Shown: positions 46,999-56,779, numbered from the stretch's first letter. The stretch is 64,000 nucleotides of DNA from Pirellulales bacterium (GCA_019694455.1 JAIBBY010000015.1:33389-97388); one strand, 5' to 3'. A program made the numbers and translations. The notes: generated from the sequence alone by a model not told the origin.

Positions 46999-48123
46999 AT
47001 GCAACCGCAACGTAGTTCGCTGGTGACAGAATATCGCTTGCAATCGCGATTTGAAGAATTGCGCGACCGGCTGCTCGGCAGCCCACGGCAGGAACGACTG
47101 CAGCAGCCGCTGGCGTATTGGACGTTGCCGCACGATCGGCGATTACCGTTGGCGTTCATGTCGCGCAATCTGCATGAGTTGTTGAACACACCATTTGACG
47201 CGCTGATCGCCACTCCGGGAGTTGGCCAGAAGAAGATGGTGGCGCTCGTGCATTTGTTGGAGCGGGCCGAATCGAATCTGGATGGCGAGTCGGGCACGTA
47301 CCCGATCGACGAGGCGTTGGCGGCGCTGGATAGCGAGTTGTCGGCGGATTCGACGGTGGAAGCGGGCTTTGCCGCTGATCGAGTATCGGAGTCGGCGTGG
47401 TCGCTATGGCGCGACAGCGTGAAACGATATCACCTGGAGGAAGAAACGCTGGGCCGCTTCGCGCCGTCGTTGGAACGGCTGCCACGGGTGCTGTGGCACA
47501 CCACGTTGAACGCGTATTGCGATCTGTCGCTGGGAGAGATTCGCGGGCTCAAGACGCATGGCGAAAAGCGGGTGGCGGCGGTGCTGGAGGTATTTCACGA
47601 GTTGTACGCCTTGCTGTCGGGACTGGGGACGATGAGCCATTTGGCGATTCGCTTGCAGCCGCGCCTGGCGGGGCAGGTCGAAAACTGGCTGTTGGCGGCG
47701 CTGGAGCGCAGCGAGCCACCGTGTCCGGCCGAGTTGGATCGGCAATTGTTGACTCCGCTGGCGGCGCAGGTGCGCGGCGACCTGGGCGAATTGGTGGGCG
47801 ACCTGGTGGACGACCGATTGGGCCTTTCGGGGCACGAGGCCAGCGTGCGCGAGAAGGCCGCCGCGCTGGGATTGACGCGGGCTCGGCTCTATCAGCTTTT
47901 GGCGGACGCGGCCGAAGTGATCGCGGTGCGGTGGCCCGAAGGGCAATATCTTGCGCAGCATCTAGCGGGCAAGTTGCGGTCGCAAGGCGCCGATCTGGGA
48001 GAGTACGAGCGCTTCTTCGCGGCGGTTGATCTGTTCTTTCCAAGCCGCCACGTGAATGGGACAGCGCCCCCGTCGCAGGGTGATGCCACTCGGCCCGACG
48101 GACATCAGCGCCGCGCGGGGTAA
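46999..48123 (+). CDS. Protein with helix-hairpin-helix and sigma-factor-like HTH motifs, unknown function
   Basis: The 374-residue protein starts after a GGAGG site 4 bases before ATG 46999. It contains a helix-hairpin-helix-like region (FDALIATPGVGQKKMVALVH near residue 62), a second similar segment (LGEIRGLKTHGEKRVAAVL near 180) like the alpha subunit C-terminal domain of RNA polymerase, and near residue 290 a helix-turn-helix resembling sigma region 4 (REKAAALGLTRARLYQLLAD). These features point to DNA or nucleoprotein binding. No catalytic motif or membrane helix is seen. It may be a transcription-associated factor, but I know of no named family with this arrangement. It is followed by floA, 138 bases later. 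Confidence 0.6.
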   Translation: MQPQRSSLVTEYRLQSRFEELRDRLLGSPRQERLQQPLAYWTLPHDRRLPLAFMSRNLHELLNTPFDALIATPGVGQKKMVALVHLLERAESNLDGESGTYPIDEALAALDSELSADSTVEAGFAADRVSESAWSLWRDSVKRYHLEEETLGRFAPSLERLPRVLWHTTLNAYCDLSLGEIRGLKTHGEKRVAAVLEVFHELYALLSGLGTMSHLAIRLQPRLAGQVENWLLAALERSEPPCPAELDRQLLTPLAAQVRGDLGELVGDLVDDRLGLSGHEASVREKAAALGLTRARLYQLLADAAEVIAVRWPEGQYLAQHLAGKLRSQGADLGEYERFFAAVDLFFPSRHVNGTAPPSQGDATRPDGHQRRAG

Positions 48124-48261
48124 CGAGCAGATTCGTGGCGGCCGGCATGTCATCCACCGATGGCGCCGCGCGAGAATGTCGCAAATTCCTGCTGCCATGC
48201 GGCCGCGCGCTGTTGTACGATAGCGGCGCCGCAACATCGACCCCCTCAAGGAAGCGCGACG

Positions 48262-49326
48262 ATGATTCTTTTGGCACAGCAGATTGGCGTGCAGCATATT
48301 GCCGGGCTCTTGGCGCTGTTCGCGCTATTGATTGTGGGCCTAGTGTTCGTGGCGGTGCTGACGCGATACTTTCGGCTTTACATTCAGTCAGTCACCAGCG
48401 GCGCCGGGATCGGCCTCATGGATCTGTGGGGGATGACCTTCCGCAAGATCAACCCGGCGGTGATCGTGCGCAGCAAGATCATGGCGGTGCAGGCGGGTTT
48501 GGGCGAGCAGACAGGCATCACCAGCAAGGCCTTGGAGGCGCACTATCTGGCGGGGGGCAACGTGCCGCAGGTAATCAAGGCAATCATCGCCGCCAACAAG
48601 GCCAAGACGATCGACCTCGATTTCAAGCTGGCCACCGCCATCGATCTGGCGGGACGCAGCGTGTTGGAAGCGGTGCAAACGAGCGTTTACCCCAAGGTGA
48701 TTGATTGTCCTGGCGCGTCGAGCGCGCGCGACACCTTGGACGCGGTGGCGAAGAACGGCATTCAGCTCAAGGTGAAAGCCCGCGTGACGGTGCGGGCGAA
48801 CCTGTTGCAATTGATCGGCGGCGCCACGGAGGAGACGATCATCGCGCGGGTAGGGGAGGGGATCGTGAGCGCGATTGGCTCGGCCGACACGCATACGCAG
48901 GTTTTGGAGAACCCGGACCGCATCTCGAAGGCGGTGTTGGCGCGGCGGCTTGATTCGCAGACGGCGTTCGAGATCGTGTCGATCGACATCGCCGACATCG
49001 ACGTGGGGGACAATATCGGCGCGCGATTGCAGGCCGATCAGGCGGAGGCCGACACGCGCGTGGCGCAGGCCAAAGCCGAGAGCCGCCGCGCGATGGCGGT
49101 GGCGCGCGAGCAGGAGATGATCGCCGGCATTGAGGAGAGCCGCGCCAAGCTGGTCGAGGCCGAGGCGGAGGTGCCGCGGGCGATCGCCGAGGCGTTTCAG
49201 TCTGGTTCGCTTGGCATCTTGGACTATTACAAACTGCGCAATGTGCAGGCCGACACCGATATGCGAACTTCGCTGGCCACCAGCACCTCGCCCCGCGGCG
49301 GCAAGGCCGGGGAAAGGGGCTCGTGA
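48262..49326 (+). CDS. floA: Flotillin-like protein FloA
   Basis: The 354-residue protein matches the FloA/YqfA (UPF0365) family: an N-terminal membrane hairpin ([19 protein letters not shown]), then [40 protein letters not shown] and the coiled-coil part ([20 protein letters not shown]). FloA organises membrane microdomains and affects membrane fluidity, protease activity and signalling in bacteria. AAGGAA at 48248-48253 is 8 bases before the ATG. The next gene begins at its stop codon (TGATG), so they form an operon; in other bacteria floA lies next to an NfeD-type gene, but the neighbour here is not one. Confidence 0.94.
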   Translation: MILLAQQIGVQHIAGLLALFALLIVGLVFVAVLTRYFRLYIQSVTSGAGIGLMDLWGMTFRKINPAVIVRSKIMAVQAGLGEQTGITSKALEAHYLAGGNVPQVIKAIIAANKAKTIDLDFKLATAIDLAGRSVLEAVQTSVYPKVIDCPGASSARDTLDAVAKNGIQLKVKARVTVRANLLQLIGGATEETIIARVGEGIVSAIGSADTHTQVLENPDRISKAVLARRLDSQTAFEIVSIDIADIDVGDNIGARLQADQAEADTRVAQAKAESRRAMAVAREQEMIAGIEESRAKLVEAEAEVPRAIAEAFQSGSLGILDYYKLRNVQADTDMRTSLATSTSPRGGKAGERGS

Positions 49327-49952
49327 TGGCGAATCTCGGCGCGGTGTTATTAGCGCAAGCGAATGAGCTTGCGCTGGCGATGGCGTTTGTGTTCATGATC
49401 ATTTCGTTCGTCGTCAAACTGGCGACGAACCGGATGCGGAACCAATTTCCTCCGGGGCAAGGGCAGCGCCCCCCGGAGATACCGGCGGTGCGGCGGGGAC
49501 CGGCCGGCAACACGCCGCGCACGATGCAGGACCTGCGGGACGAGGTGGCCGAGTTTTTGCGCAAGGCGCAGTTAAAGGCGCAAGGACAACAACCGGCGCC
49601 AGCGCCGCCGCAATTGCCGAAGCGCAAGCAACAGCCCGCGGGAGGGCAGAAGGGGCAACGAACGGCGAAGCCACCCAAGCCGAAGCAGGCCGCCGCGCCC
49701 AAGGCGAGCGCCATGGGCGACGAGGTTTCGAAGCGGTCGCTGGACGCGAAGGTTCAGCAAGATTTGGATCACCAGGTCGGCACGCTGGGAAGATTGGCAT
49801 CGGCACCAAGCACAGCGCAGGCGACGGCGGCAACCACCGCCCAGTCAGGCGAAGGGCTCGACCTTGTGGAACTGTTTCGCAATCGAGATCGACTGCGAGA
49901 GTTGATGCTGGTGAATGAGATCTTGCGCCGCCCGGCGGAACACTGGGATTGA
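49326..49952 (+). CDS. Membrane-anchored protein of unknown function coupled to floA
   Basis: The 208-residue protein has one N-terminal membrane helix (about residues 14-36: LALAMAFVFMIISFVVKLAT), then a long Pro/Ala/Gln/Lys-rich segment (residues 40-140) that is probably disordered and cytoplasmic, and a helical C-terminus (LVELFRNRDRLRELMLVNEI). The final motif LVNEILRRP is found in several hypothetical proteins I cannot place. The ATG overlaps the floA stop (TGATG), so the two are translated together and may act together at the membrane. No enzyme motif is present. Confidence 0.72.
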   Translation: MANLGAVLLAQANELALAMAFVFMIISFVVKLATNRMRNQFPPGQGQRPPEIPAVRRGPAGNTPRTMQDLRDEVAEFLRKAQLKAQGQQPAPAPPQLPKRKQQPAGGQKGQRTAKPPKPKQAAAPKASAMGDEVSKRSLDAKVQQDLDHQVGTLGRLASAPSTAQATAATTAQSGEGLDLVELFRNRDRLRELMLVNEILRRPAEHWD

Positions 49953-49990
49953 ATGAGATTAGGGAAGTCCCCTCATCCGGCCTGTGGCCA

Positions 49991-50017
49991 CCCTCTCCCC
50001 GCGAGCGGGGCGAGGGG
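49991..50017. repeat. REP-like GC-rich hairpin
   Basis: The C-rich/G-rich inverted repeat CCCTCTCCCC with CGGGGCGAGGGG folds into an imperfect hairpin. Such units often occur in many copies between bacterial genes. Copy number cannot be judged from one window. Confidence 0.5.
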
Positions 50018-50040
50018 AAATGACGAACGCATTGCGTAGG

Positions 50041-50120
50041 GGCCGCCATGGCGGCCGGGCACATTCCGGCGTAGCCGCGGACCGGCGAAAGGAGCATGTC
50101 CACGCCAAAGCGTGGACATG
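50041..50120. repeat. Palindrome and hairpin between floA operon and dehydrogenase gene
   Basis: Positions 50041-50056 form a perfect 16-bp palindrome (GGCCGCCATGGCGGCC). Positions 50095-50104 and 50111-50120 form a perfect 10-bp stem (CATGTCCACG with CGTGGACATG, loop of 6). Neither is followed by a T-run. They may belong to the same intergenic repeat element as the REP-like unit just before them. Confidence 0.55.
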
Positions 50121-50167
50121 GCACACTGAGGATGAACTGAGTCAGTAGCCAACAGGATAATCTGACG

Positions 50168-51094
<927 letters not shown>

Positions 51095-51097
51095 GCG

Positions 51098-51493
51098 TCA
51101 ATCGGCGGCGCGCCGCGCCGTGTAGAAGGGGCGGCAAGTGAGTCGGGCGCCGGCCTCCAACTGGGGGTCGAGCAGAAACTGGTCGAGCTCGGCATGGCCG
51201 GGAAACATCTCGGCGAAGAGATCGGCAACGGCGAGAAAGACGTCTAGCTCGTGCGCGGCATCCGAGGCGACGCACAACGCGACATGCTGCCGGGGGGATT
51301 GATCGTAGGCGACCCGCGCCAGATAGGCCCGGCGAATGGTCGCGGTTTCTTGCAACCTTTCAGCGGCGCGGCGTTTGAATTCTCTTTGGTGGGGGCCATC
51401 TTGCTCGCCGAGAAAGCGGATGACGTCGACGCTGAGCCAGCCCGCCGATTCGAGGGGGGGATCGCAATCGAGGCGCCAGGAGGAAGAGCCCAT
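51098..51493 (-). CDS. SseB-like C-terminal-domain protein, unknown function
   Basis: The 131-residue protein resembles the C-terminal domain of enhanced serine sensitivity protein SseB: helix RRAYLARVAYDQSPRQHVAL, then ELDVFLAVADLFAEMFPGH and the ending LDQFLLDPQLEAG and CRPFY. The SseB N-terminal domain is absent. The family function is unknown; in enterobacteria sseB overexpression affects serine sensitivity and rhodanese-linked sulfur metabolism. The fit is by pattern memory and should be treated as tentative. It is convergent with the dehydrogenase gene. Confidence 0.6.
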   Translation of the reverse strand: MGSSSWRLDCDPPLESAGWLSVDVIRFLGEQDGPHQREFKRRAAERLQETATIRRAYLARVAYDQSPRQHVALCVASDAAHELDVFLAVADLFAEMFPGHAELDQFLLDPQLEAGARLTCRPFYTARRAAD

Positions 51494-51654
51494 GCGAGGA
51501 ACCTGCTGTGTTTAGAGGTCAAGCGCGAACGCGCGGTCGAGTAGCGCAAGCCTAGCTCAGATTGGCGCATGATAGAGGGTGGCGCGCCGCCGTGCGGCAG
51601 CAGAGCAATAACGCAGCGCTCGACTGTGACGCACGATGCCAAAAGGCAACAGCG

Positions 51655-51713
51655 CGCTCTAGAGGCTGGGGGCGACTTCGAGGCAGATTTCCAACAGTCG
51701 GCTGGGATTGACG
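51655..51713 (-). repeat. Displaced copy of the gatB 3' end (left direct repeat)
   Basis: This stretch repeats 52924-52982, the last codons and stop of gatB, with 58 of 59 bases identical. The two copies are in the same orientation and 1269 bases apart, and flank the unknown gene 51732-52853. This copy has no start and no function as a gene, so it is the left repeat of an apparent duplication or insertion. Confidence 0.95.
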
Positions 51714-51731
51714 AATCGCCGATTGGCCATT

Positions 51732-52853
51732 TTAAGCACGACGCTCTTCGATTACGGCAAGCAATCGCTCATACAGACCATTCAACCTGAGCGGCGGCAG
51801 CGTCGACCAGAGAAAGCCGCCATTTTTCAATAGCGTACACTCGCCGCCGGCTTCCTCGAACGATAGCTCATCGAAAGCTGCCCGAACGTCCAAGTCGTTG
51901 ACCGTCAGCAGGTTACGAATTCTTGCATCGTCCAAAGTCGACAGTTCTCCATCCAGCTTTTCACCGCCCGCTTCGGCCAAGGCGCGAGCCCAACCGTCGT
52001 CGAGGTTGTCGGCGTTCTCATTTTGATCTACCGGCGCGATTTCCATGGCGCGCCAATCGGGACGAAAAGTGTAACTGAGCGATGTGCCATCACGCTCTCG
52101 TTGAAGGATGCGCGCGTAGTCGCGCACGAACTCGGTCAAGCGCGCGTGCATTACGAAGCTGCAGTCAAGCAACGAAACGGCGATACCGTCGAGATTGACA
52201 TGCGCATGCTCGACTAAGGGCTCATCCGGAGCCAGGTTGTTGCCTGTTGCGATCAGAAAGAGATCCGTCAAGTCATCGTAGATGCCCATTGCCACTACTT
52301 CGGATGGATCGTGTTCCGACGCAACGTCGCGCCCATTCGCCTTCGCGGAGAAAACGGGTAGCAAGCCGCGTAGGGTAGCGAGCAGGGCGCGAAAGCGCGA
52401 TTTGGCCGGCGCCTGGAATTCAAACATCGGCGCATAAACTTCTGGAAACAGGCACGTTGCGCGAATTGGTCCAAACCATCCGATGTCGCCAAACGGCTCG
52501 GTGTGCGCGCCGTGCAAACTGAGTTGCAAATCAATCGCGCGACGACTCCGCAAATTGAATCTAAAATCAACGGAAATCGAAGTCGCTGAGGTCACCGATT
52601 CACGAACGAGAGCCGCAAACTCGTCGCTGTCGATTGTCATTTTCAGCGTTGTCGGCCCGTTTTCCCAGTATTGTTCCATTTCTTCGTTTGTCGGTTCAAA
52701 CGACGTCTCTTCAGAATCGACTCCTTTGTAGCTCTCACGGAAAATGCGCTTGACCGTCGCGCGAGCCGCAACTTGGCGCACGATGAGCAGAAAAGCTGAT
52801 TCCAACTGACCCGGAAAGGGCCATGTGTCGATGCCGATCAGATAGTGACGCAC
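51732..52853 (-). CDS. Unknown protein in an apparent insertion between copies of the gatB 3' end
   Basis: The product of about 373 residues starts with GTG at 52853 (MRHYLIGIDTWPFPGQLESA) behind a GGGG-containing site. It has no signal peptide or membrane helix and no motif I recognise; it is a mixed alpha/beta protein, rather acidic, with RAIDLQLSLHGAHTEPFGDI and EHAHVNLDGIAVSLLDCSFV as the most ordered-looking parts. Base composition is lower in G and C than the flanking gat genes. It lies wholly between two 59-bp direct repeats of the gatB end, which suggests recent arrival. It may be a horizontally acquired accessory or defence-type gene, but this is only a guess. An in-frame extension into gatB is a chance frame and was left out. 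Confidence 0.6.
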   Translation of the reverse strand: MRHYLIGIDTWPFPGQLESAFLLIVRQVAARATVKRIFRESYKGVDSEETSFEPTNEEMEQYWENGPTTLKMTIDSDEFAALVRESVTSATSISVDFRFNLRSRRAIDLQLSLHGAHTEPFGDIGWFGPIRATCLFPEVYAPMFEFQAPAKSRFRALLATLRGLLPVFSAKANGRDVASEHDPSEVVAMGIYDDLTDLFLIATGNNLAPDEPLVEHAHVNLDGIAVSLLDCSFVMHARLTEFVRDYARILQRERDGTSLSYTFRPDWRAMEIAPVDQNENADNLDDGWARALAEAGGEKLDGELSTLDDARIRNLLTVNDLDVRAAFDELSFEEAGGECTLLKNGGFLWSTLPPLRLNGLYERLLAVIEERRA

Positions 52854-52923
52854 TTGTGACCCCGCTGCAAAGGAAAAGCGACTACCTAATAGTCGGCATT
52901 GGCGCGAAAAAGGTTCGCCGCAC

Positions 52924-52982
52924 CGCTCTACAGGCTGGGGGCGACTTCGAGGCAGATTTCCAACAGTCGGCTGGGATTGACG
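52924..52982 (-). repeat. Right direct repeat at the native gatB 3' end
   Basis: This is the partner of the copy at 51655-51713. It covers the last gatB codons and the stop. 51 bases in a row are identical, with a single mismatch in the remaining 8. Confidence 0.95.
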
Positions 52983-54397
52983 TTGGGATTGACCTTCTTG
53001 GCCTGGCCGATGAGCGCGCCGGCCGCCTTGGTGCGCCCTTCCTTGATGTCGGTGAGGATTTTTGGGTTCTTGGCCAATAGCTCGCGGCAGAGGGCGATCA
53101 GTTCCGACTCGTCGACCTGTGTGATGCCGCGCTCGCGAATGATCTCTTCGGCGGGCCTGCCGCTGGACACCATGTCGATAAACACCTCGCGGGCCCGGCT
53201 GGTGTCGAGATCGCCGCGTTTGACGCGCGACAATAGATCGGCGAACGCGGCGGGGCGCACCGGGAAGGTTTCGATCGTGAGTTGGCGATCGTTCAGTTCG
53301 CGGAGCACGTCCTGCTGAATCCAATTGCTGGCCAGGCGGCCATCGCCCGACAGTGTGGCTAGCTCGACGAAGTAATCGACCAGCGGCGGACCTTGGTTGA
53401 CCAGCACATCGCTATCGTACGGCTTGATGCCGTAGGTCGCTTCGAGTCGGGTGCGCAGCGCGGCGGGGAGTTCGCCGAGGCCTGCGCGCACTTCGGCGAG
53501 TTGCGACTCACTGACGGTGACGGGGACCAGATCGGGCTCGGGAAAGTAGCGGTAGTCGCTCGATTCTTCTTTGTGTCGCTGGCCGCGGGTGACGTTGGCC
53601 TGATCGTCCCAGCCGCGGGTTTGCTTGGGGACTTCGCCCAGGCGGCGGCCCGTCTCCTGCCAGACCTGATATTGGCGGCCGGCTTCGTATTCCAACGCCC
53701 GCTCGACGGCGCGGAAGCTGTTCATGTTCTTGATTTCGACGATCGGCGTGGGGACTTTGCCGTCTGGCGTGTGGACGTGCAGGTTGATGTTGGCATCGAC
53801 GCGCAGGCTGCCTTCCTGCATGTTGCAATCGGAGACGCCAAGGTAGGTGAGCAGCAGCTTGAGCTCGTTCAGAAAGGTTTTGGCCTCAAGCGCCGATCGC
53901 ATATCGGGCTGGCTGACAATCTCCAACAGCGGTGTGCCGGTGCGGTTGAGGTCGATGCGGCTATCGGACTGGCCGGCGGCCTCGTCGTGCATGCTCTTGC
54001 CGGCGTCTTCTTCCAGATGAGCGCGGATGATGCCGACGCGCTTGGGTTGGAATTTGTCCTTGGGATCGCTGATGTCGAGCCAACCATCGTGGCTGAACGG
54101 CAGATCGTACTGGCTGATCTGGTAGCCCTTGGGCAGGTCGGGGTAGTAGTAGTTCTTGCGATCCCACTTGGTGTAGGTGGCGATCTGGCAATTGAGCGCC
54201 ACCGCCGTGCGCAGCGACAGTTCGAACGCGCGGCGATTCATCACCGGCATCACGCCGGGCATGCCGATGCAGACGGGGCAGGTTTGCGTGTTGGGGGGGG
54301 AGCCGAAGCGGGTGCTGCAACCGCAGAACAGCTTGCTCTGGGTGAGTAGCTGTACGTGGATTTCGAGCCCGATGACGATATCGTAGGGAGCGCTCAT
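52928..54397 (-). CDS. gatB: Aspartyl/glutamyl-tRNA(Asn/Gln) amidotransferase subunit B
   Basis: The 489-residue protein is full length. It carries the GatB core: IGLEIHVQLLTQSKLFCGCS, TCPVCIGMPGVMPVMNR, KNYYYPDLPKGYQISQYD, and the C-terminal YqeY-like tail (about 335-489). It binds misacylated tRNA and phosphorylates the carboxylate before GatA supplies ammonia. Its ATG overlaps the gatA stop by 4 bases. The zinc-type cysteines near residues 26-45 (CGCS, CPVC) are present. The last 18 codons are duplicated at 51655-51713. Confidence 0.97.
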   Translation of the reverse strand: MSAPYDIVIGLEIHVQLLTQSKLFCGCSTRFGSPPNTQTCPVCIGMPGVMPVMNRRAFELSLRTAVALNCQIATYTKWDRKNYYYPDLPKGYQISQYDLPFSHDGWLDISDPKDKFQPKRVGIIRAHLEEDAGKSMHDEAAGQSDSRIDLNRTGTPLLEIVSQPDMRSALEAKTFLNELKLLLTYLGVSDCNMQEGSLRVDANINLHVHTPDGKVPTPIVEIKNMNSFRAVERALEYEAGRQYQVWQETGRRLGEVPKQTRGWDDQANVTRGQRHKEESSDYRYFPEPDLVPVTVSESQLAEVRAGLGELPAALRTRLEATYGIKPYDSDVLVNQGPPLVDYFVELATLSGDGRLASNWIQQDVLRELNDRQLTIETFPVRPAAFADLLSRVKRGDLDTSRAREVFIDMVSSGRPAEEIIRERGITQVDESELIALCRELLAKNPKILTDIKEGRTKAAGALIGQAKKVNPNVNPSRLLEICLEVAPSL

Positions 54398-55944
54398 GCG
54401 TGGGCCCCCGCGGTTTGAGCGAGATCGGGAAAGCGCTGGTGCCAGTTGGTGGCAGCCTGGAACATGTGCGCCGCGCGGAGCAGGCGTTCTTCTTCGAACG
54501 GGGGCGCTTGCAGTTGCAGGCCGACTGGGAGCCCAGCGGTGAAGCCGCAGGGAATCGAGATGCCGCCGACGCCGGCCAGATTGGCGCTGACGGTGTAGAG
54601 GTCGACCAGATACATCGAGAGGGGATCGTCGGACTTTTCGCCGATCTTGAATGCGGGGGCGGCGGTCACCGGGCCAGCGATTAGATCGCACTGCGCGAAG
54701 GCCTCGTCGTAGTCGCGGCGGATGAGGCGGCGGACCTTGAGGGCCTTGAGGTAATACGCGTCGTAGTAGCCGGCCGACAAGGCGTAGGTGCCGAGCATGA
54801 TGCGGCGCTTGACCTCGGCGCCAAATCCTTCGGCGCGGCTTTGCCGATACATGCGGACCAGCGGCGTATCGAGATCGGCGACGGCGCCTTGCTTTTCGAG
54901 CGCGGCGCGTTCGGCGGCAAGCTCCTGATTCATGCGGGCCAGGTCGGTGCGATGGCCATAGTGGACGCCATCGTAGCGGGCCAGATTGCTGGAGGCCTCG
55001 CTGGGGGCGATGACGTAATACGTGGCCACGCCGTACTTGCCGTGCGGCAGGGAGACATCGACCACCTTGGCGCCGAGACTTTCGTAGACGCGAATCGCCT
55101 CGCGGACGGCGGATTCGACCTCGCTATCGAGTCCCTCGGCGAAGTGCTCGCGGACCAAGCCCAGCCGCAGACCGGCGAGCGGCTGGCGGACCGATTGGCT
55201 GTAAGCGGGCACCGGGCGATCGACCGAAGTGCTGTCGGCGGGATCATGCCCGGCGATGACTTCGAGCAGTAGCGCGCAGTCTTCGGCTGTCTTGGCGAGG
55301 GGACCGATCTGATCGAGACTGCTGGCGAAGGCGACCAGGCCAAAGCGGCTGACTCGGCCATAGGTGGGCTTGAGGCCAGTGACGCCACAAAGACCGGCGG
55401 GCTGGCGGATGGAGCCGCCGGTATCGGTACCGATCGACAGAGGCGCCATGCGGGCGGCAACGCAGGCAGCGGCGCCGCCGCTGGACCCGCCCGGGATGCG
55501 CGAGAGATCCCAGGGGTTGCCGGTTGTCTGGTAGGCGGAATTTTCGGTCGAGCCCCCCATGGCGAACTCGTCCATGTTGGTGCGGCCGACAAAAACGGCG
55601 TCGGCGTGGCGCAGCCGGCGGATAATCGCGGCGTCGTAGGGGGCGCGGAAGTCTTTGAGAATTTTGGAGCCGCAGGTGGTCAGCTCGCCTTGGGCGCAAA
55701 TCACATCTTTGATGGCGATGGGCAGGCCGGCCAGTTTGCCGAGGGGCTGCCGGAGCTTGCGCCGCTCGTCGATGCGTTCCGCCTGCTCGAGCGCGCCAGC
55801 GCGATCGACGCGGAGATAGGATTTGACCGCGCCATCGTAGCGCTCGATCTGATCGAGATAGGCAGTGGTGATCTCGACCGACGTGGCCGCGCCTTGGGCC
55901 ATGAGATCCAGCAGTTCGATGGCGGTTCGATCGACGAGCGACAT
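54394..55944 (-). CDS. gatA: Aspartyl/glutamyl-tRNA(Asn/Gln) amidotransferase subunit A
   Basis: The 516-residue amidase-signature protein has the Ser-cisSer-Lys triad region: LPIAIKDVI (Lys), GGSSGGAAACVAAR, and GTDTGGSIRQPAGLCG (Ser). It hydrolyses glutamine to release ammonia for GatB. The start at ATG 55944 gives the normal N-terminus (SLVDRTAIELLDLMAQG); the 35 codons upstream in frame are not family-like. It lies 71 bases after gatC and overlaps gatB. Confidence 0.97.
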   Translation of the reverse strand: MSLVDRTAIELLDLMAQGAATSVEITTAYLDQIERYDGAVKSYLRVDRAGALEQAERIDERRKLRQPLGKLAGLPIAIKDVICAQGELTTCGSKILKDFRAPYDAAIIRRLRHADAVFVGRTNMDEFAMGGSTENSAYQTTGNPWDLSRIPGGSSGGAAACVAARMAPLSIGTDTGGSIRQPAGLCGVTGLKPTYGRVSRFGLVAFASSLDQIGPLAKTAEDCALLLEVIAGHDPADSTSVDRPVPAYSQSVRQPLAGLRLGLVREHFAEGLDSEVESAVREAIRVYESLGAKVVDVSLPHGKYGVATYYVIAPSEASSNLARYDGVHYGHRTDLARMNQELAAERAALEKQGAVADLDTPLVRMYRQSRAEGFGAEVKRRIMLGTYALSAGYYDAYYLKALKVRRLIRRDYDEAFAQCDLIAGPVTAAPAFKIGEKSDDPLSMYLVDLYTVSANLAGVGGISIPCGFTAGLPVGLQLQAPPFEEERLLRAAHMFQAATNWHQRFPDLAQTAGAHA

Positions 55945-56015
55945 AAGGAGTTGAGCGAGGTTGGCTTGTGGATCGAATTGCCAGCGGGCCGCATGCGCCG
56001 CGACCGGAGCGGTGG

Positions 56016-56306
56016 TTAATCTCCCAGAACGGCGGGCACCAGGTAGCACTCGTCGTCGTGCTGCGGGGCGTTGGCCAGGGCCTCTTTGCGGGGGAGGCTC
56101 TCGCGGACTTCGTCTTCGCGGAAGACGTTGGTCAACTCGATGGCGTGCGCCATCGGTTGGACATTGTCGGTGTTCAACTCGGCGAGTAGATGCATGTAGT
56201 CGACGATGTGGCCGAGCTGCGCGGTCATCGTGTCGAGTTCGTCGGGCGATAGCCGCAGGCGCGCCAGCAGCGAGACTTTTTCGACTTCCTGACGGGTGAG
56301 CGGCAT
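56016..56306 (-). CDS. gatC: Aspartyl/glutamyl-tRNA(Asn/Gln) amidotransferase subunit C
   Basis: The 96-residue protein has the GatC pattern: LTRQEVEKVSLLARLRLSPD, then HIVDYMHLLAELNTDNVQPM and a C-terminal PRKEALANAPQHDDECYLVP. It wraps around GatA and GatB to stabilise the complex. ATG 56306 is the natural start. With rpmB in front and gatA-gatB behind, it lies in a translation-related operon. Confidence 0.95.
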   Translation of the reverse strand: MPLTRQEVEKVSLLARLRLSPDELDTMTAQLGHIVDYMHLLAELNTDNVQPMAHAIELTNVFREDEVRESLPRKEALANAPQHDDECYLVPAVLGD

Positions 56307-56371
56307 GGGGAAACGGCGACTCCCAAAAGTTCGGGCGCGCGGCGGCGACTCGCCAATCCGCAGCGGCCGAG

Positions 56372-56635
56372 CTAGGCGTTGGTGGGGAGCTTGAACGGCT
56401 TGGCGCGGACGGTCTTGGTGATGGCGCCAGAGCGGATGCACTGGGTACAGACGCGCATCGACTTGCTCGTGCCTTTGACCGTGACGTGGACGTTCTGCAG
56501 ATTCGGTTTGAACTGCCGGCGGGAGATGCCGGTGACCTTGGTGCCGACGCCGCCTAGATACTTGGCCTTACCTCGGGTGGTGACCGAGTTGCCCATCTGA
56601 GGCGCCTTGCCGCAGACTTCGCACATCTGAGCCAT
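56372..56635 (-). CDS. rpmB: 50S ribosomal protein L28 (zinc-ribbon form)
   Basis: The 87-residue protein is L28: AQMCEVCGKAPQMGNSVTTR at the start and VCTQCIRSGAI near residue 70. The two Cys pairs (CEVC and CTQC) show the zinc-binding form. GGAG lies 7 bases before ATG 56635. Its leader contains two related repeats with hairpins (56658-56779). Confidence 0.95.
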   Translation of the reverse strand: MAQMCEVCGKAPQMGNSVTTRGKAKYLGGVGTKVTGISRRQFKPNLQNVHVTVKGTSKSMRVCTQCIRSGAITKTVRAKPFKLPTNA

Positions 56636-56657
56636 CGTAACGCTCCAATATTCTTTG

Positions 56658-56779
56658 TTAGGCACTGAACCTAACGGGTCGTAAGCTTCGCGATTGTTCG
56701 GGCCGTTGAAGTCGGCAATCACTCTTAGGCACTAAACCTAATGTGACTGTCAGCTTCGTGATTTCTCGGGCCGATGAAG
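56658..56779 (-). repeat. Two tandem imperfect repeats with hairpins in the rpmB leader
   Basis: Copies at 56658-56711 and 56725-56779 match at about four of five positions and start 67 bases apart. Each opens with an inverted repeat (TTAGG, loop of 7, CCTAA; in the first copy one more base pair). On the minus strand they form two small stem-loops, the nearer one ending 22 bases before the rpmB start. They could be binding sites of a regulator or of L28 itself, or a local repeat family. Confidence 0.75.

Noticed and set aside
52854..53324. An in-frame N-terminal extension of the unknown gene into gatB
   Set aside because: The extension runs through gatB in another frame and is rich in Arg and Gln without structure; the GTG start at 52853 gives a sensible protein.
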